From an uncultured Clostridia bacterium (GTDB lineage Bacteria; Bacillota; Clostridia; Oscillospirales; Ruminococcaceae), in the NCBI GenBank assembly GCA_944385905.1, contig CALWZA010000033.1, forward strand, positions 1 to 33,918: a stretch of DNA of 33,918 bases. The letters run 5' to 3'. Below, in pieces: positions 33,866-33,918 of the stretch (position 1 is its first letter; each line of letters starts with the position of its first letter). The notes below the pieces were generated by a model that saw only the letters and a list, made by a program, of their open reading frames with translations, made no database searches and was not told the DNA's origin. Made by a program: the position numbers and the translations under genes.

Positions 33866-33918
33866 ATGGTAAACAGAAAGCGGAACATCCAGATGAAGTT
33901 CTGGGTGACGGAGGAGGA
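33866..33918 (+). CDS. MobC-like relaxosome protein, N-terminal fragment cut by window end
   Basis: Only 17 complete codons are visible: MVNRKRNIQMKFWVTEE, running off the right edge. GGAGG (33852-33856) precedes the ATG. The RKRNIQ-KF-VTEEE opening resembles the N-termini of small mobilization (MobC-type) DNA-binding proteins that sit beside oriT and a relaxase in integrative elements of Clostridia. With so little sequence the call depends mainly on this motif and the adjacent inverted repeats. Confidence 0.6.
   Translation, partial: MVNRKRNIQMKFWVTEE

Noticed and set aside
1-33918. CRISPR array or prophage
   Set aside because: No regularly spaced repeats and no phage structural or integrase genes were seen; the only mobile signal is at the right edge.

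Overview
The window looks like a chromosome segment of an anaerobic, low-GC Gram-positive bacterium of the class Clostridia, probably a gut-type Oscillospirales/Ruminococcaceae relative. This rests on the gene set (Rex, TypA, RqcH, TrmK/Nif3, a SigH-like sigma factor, an LtaS-type enzyme, HydE/HydF), on AGGAGG-type ribosome sites, and on sigma-A promoters with 16-17 bp spacers. The assignment is an inference from gene content, not a phylogeny.

Layout. 1-200: tandem rRNA-type promoters firing leftward out of the window. 273-9632: one long rightward operon, from a near-consensus promoter with a ~160 nt structured leader to a strong terminator. It encodes a small TM1266-type regulator, a FecCD-type permease, an ABC ATPase fused to a second TM1266-type domain, the radical SAM maturase HydE, a NifH-like iron protein, NifD-like and NifK-like proteins, a substrate-binding lipoprotein, and the GTPase HydF. 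Neighbouring genes overlap or are closely spaced, so transporter, nitrogenase-like enzyme and two of the three [FeFe]-hydrogenase maturases are probably made together. 9689-14264: a leftward GH95/GH31 glycosidase pair (predicted fucosidase and alpha-xylosidase) behind a promoter containing an 18 bp palindrome. 14322-18280: aconitase, NADP-isocitrate dehydrogenase and Rex; a Rex-like operator overlaps the promoter, suggesting redox feedback. 18364-20451: a two-gene ABC-2 exporter. 20591-32685: mostly housekeeping or small-domain genes: a zinc-ribbon membrane protein with an Asn-Pro repeat, TypA, an LtaS-like sulfatase-fold enzyme, an isolated fumarase beta subunit, a MATE transporter, a sigma factor, a small zinc-ribbon protein, a DUF1858 protein, TrmK, Nif3, RqcH and a 3-methyladenine glycosylase. 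32752-32939: tRNA-Ser(GGA) with its promoter and a perfect-stem terminator. 32949-33918: the 3' part of hcp (hybrid-cluster protein), frameshifted and cut off next to inverted repeats that resemble a transfer origin and the start of a MobC-like gene, so the right edge appears to enter a mobile element.

The most notable content is the first operon. It joins nitrogenase-like HDK proteins with HydE and HydF and a metal/cofactor-type ABC transporter, but has no nifB/E/N, no hydG and no hydrogenase in view. The product of this system cannot be read from the sequence. A metallocofactor-linked reductase, or a link between uptake of a metal compound and hydrogenase or nitrogenase-like maturation, are the main possibilities.
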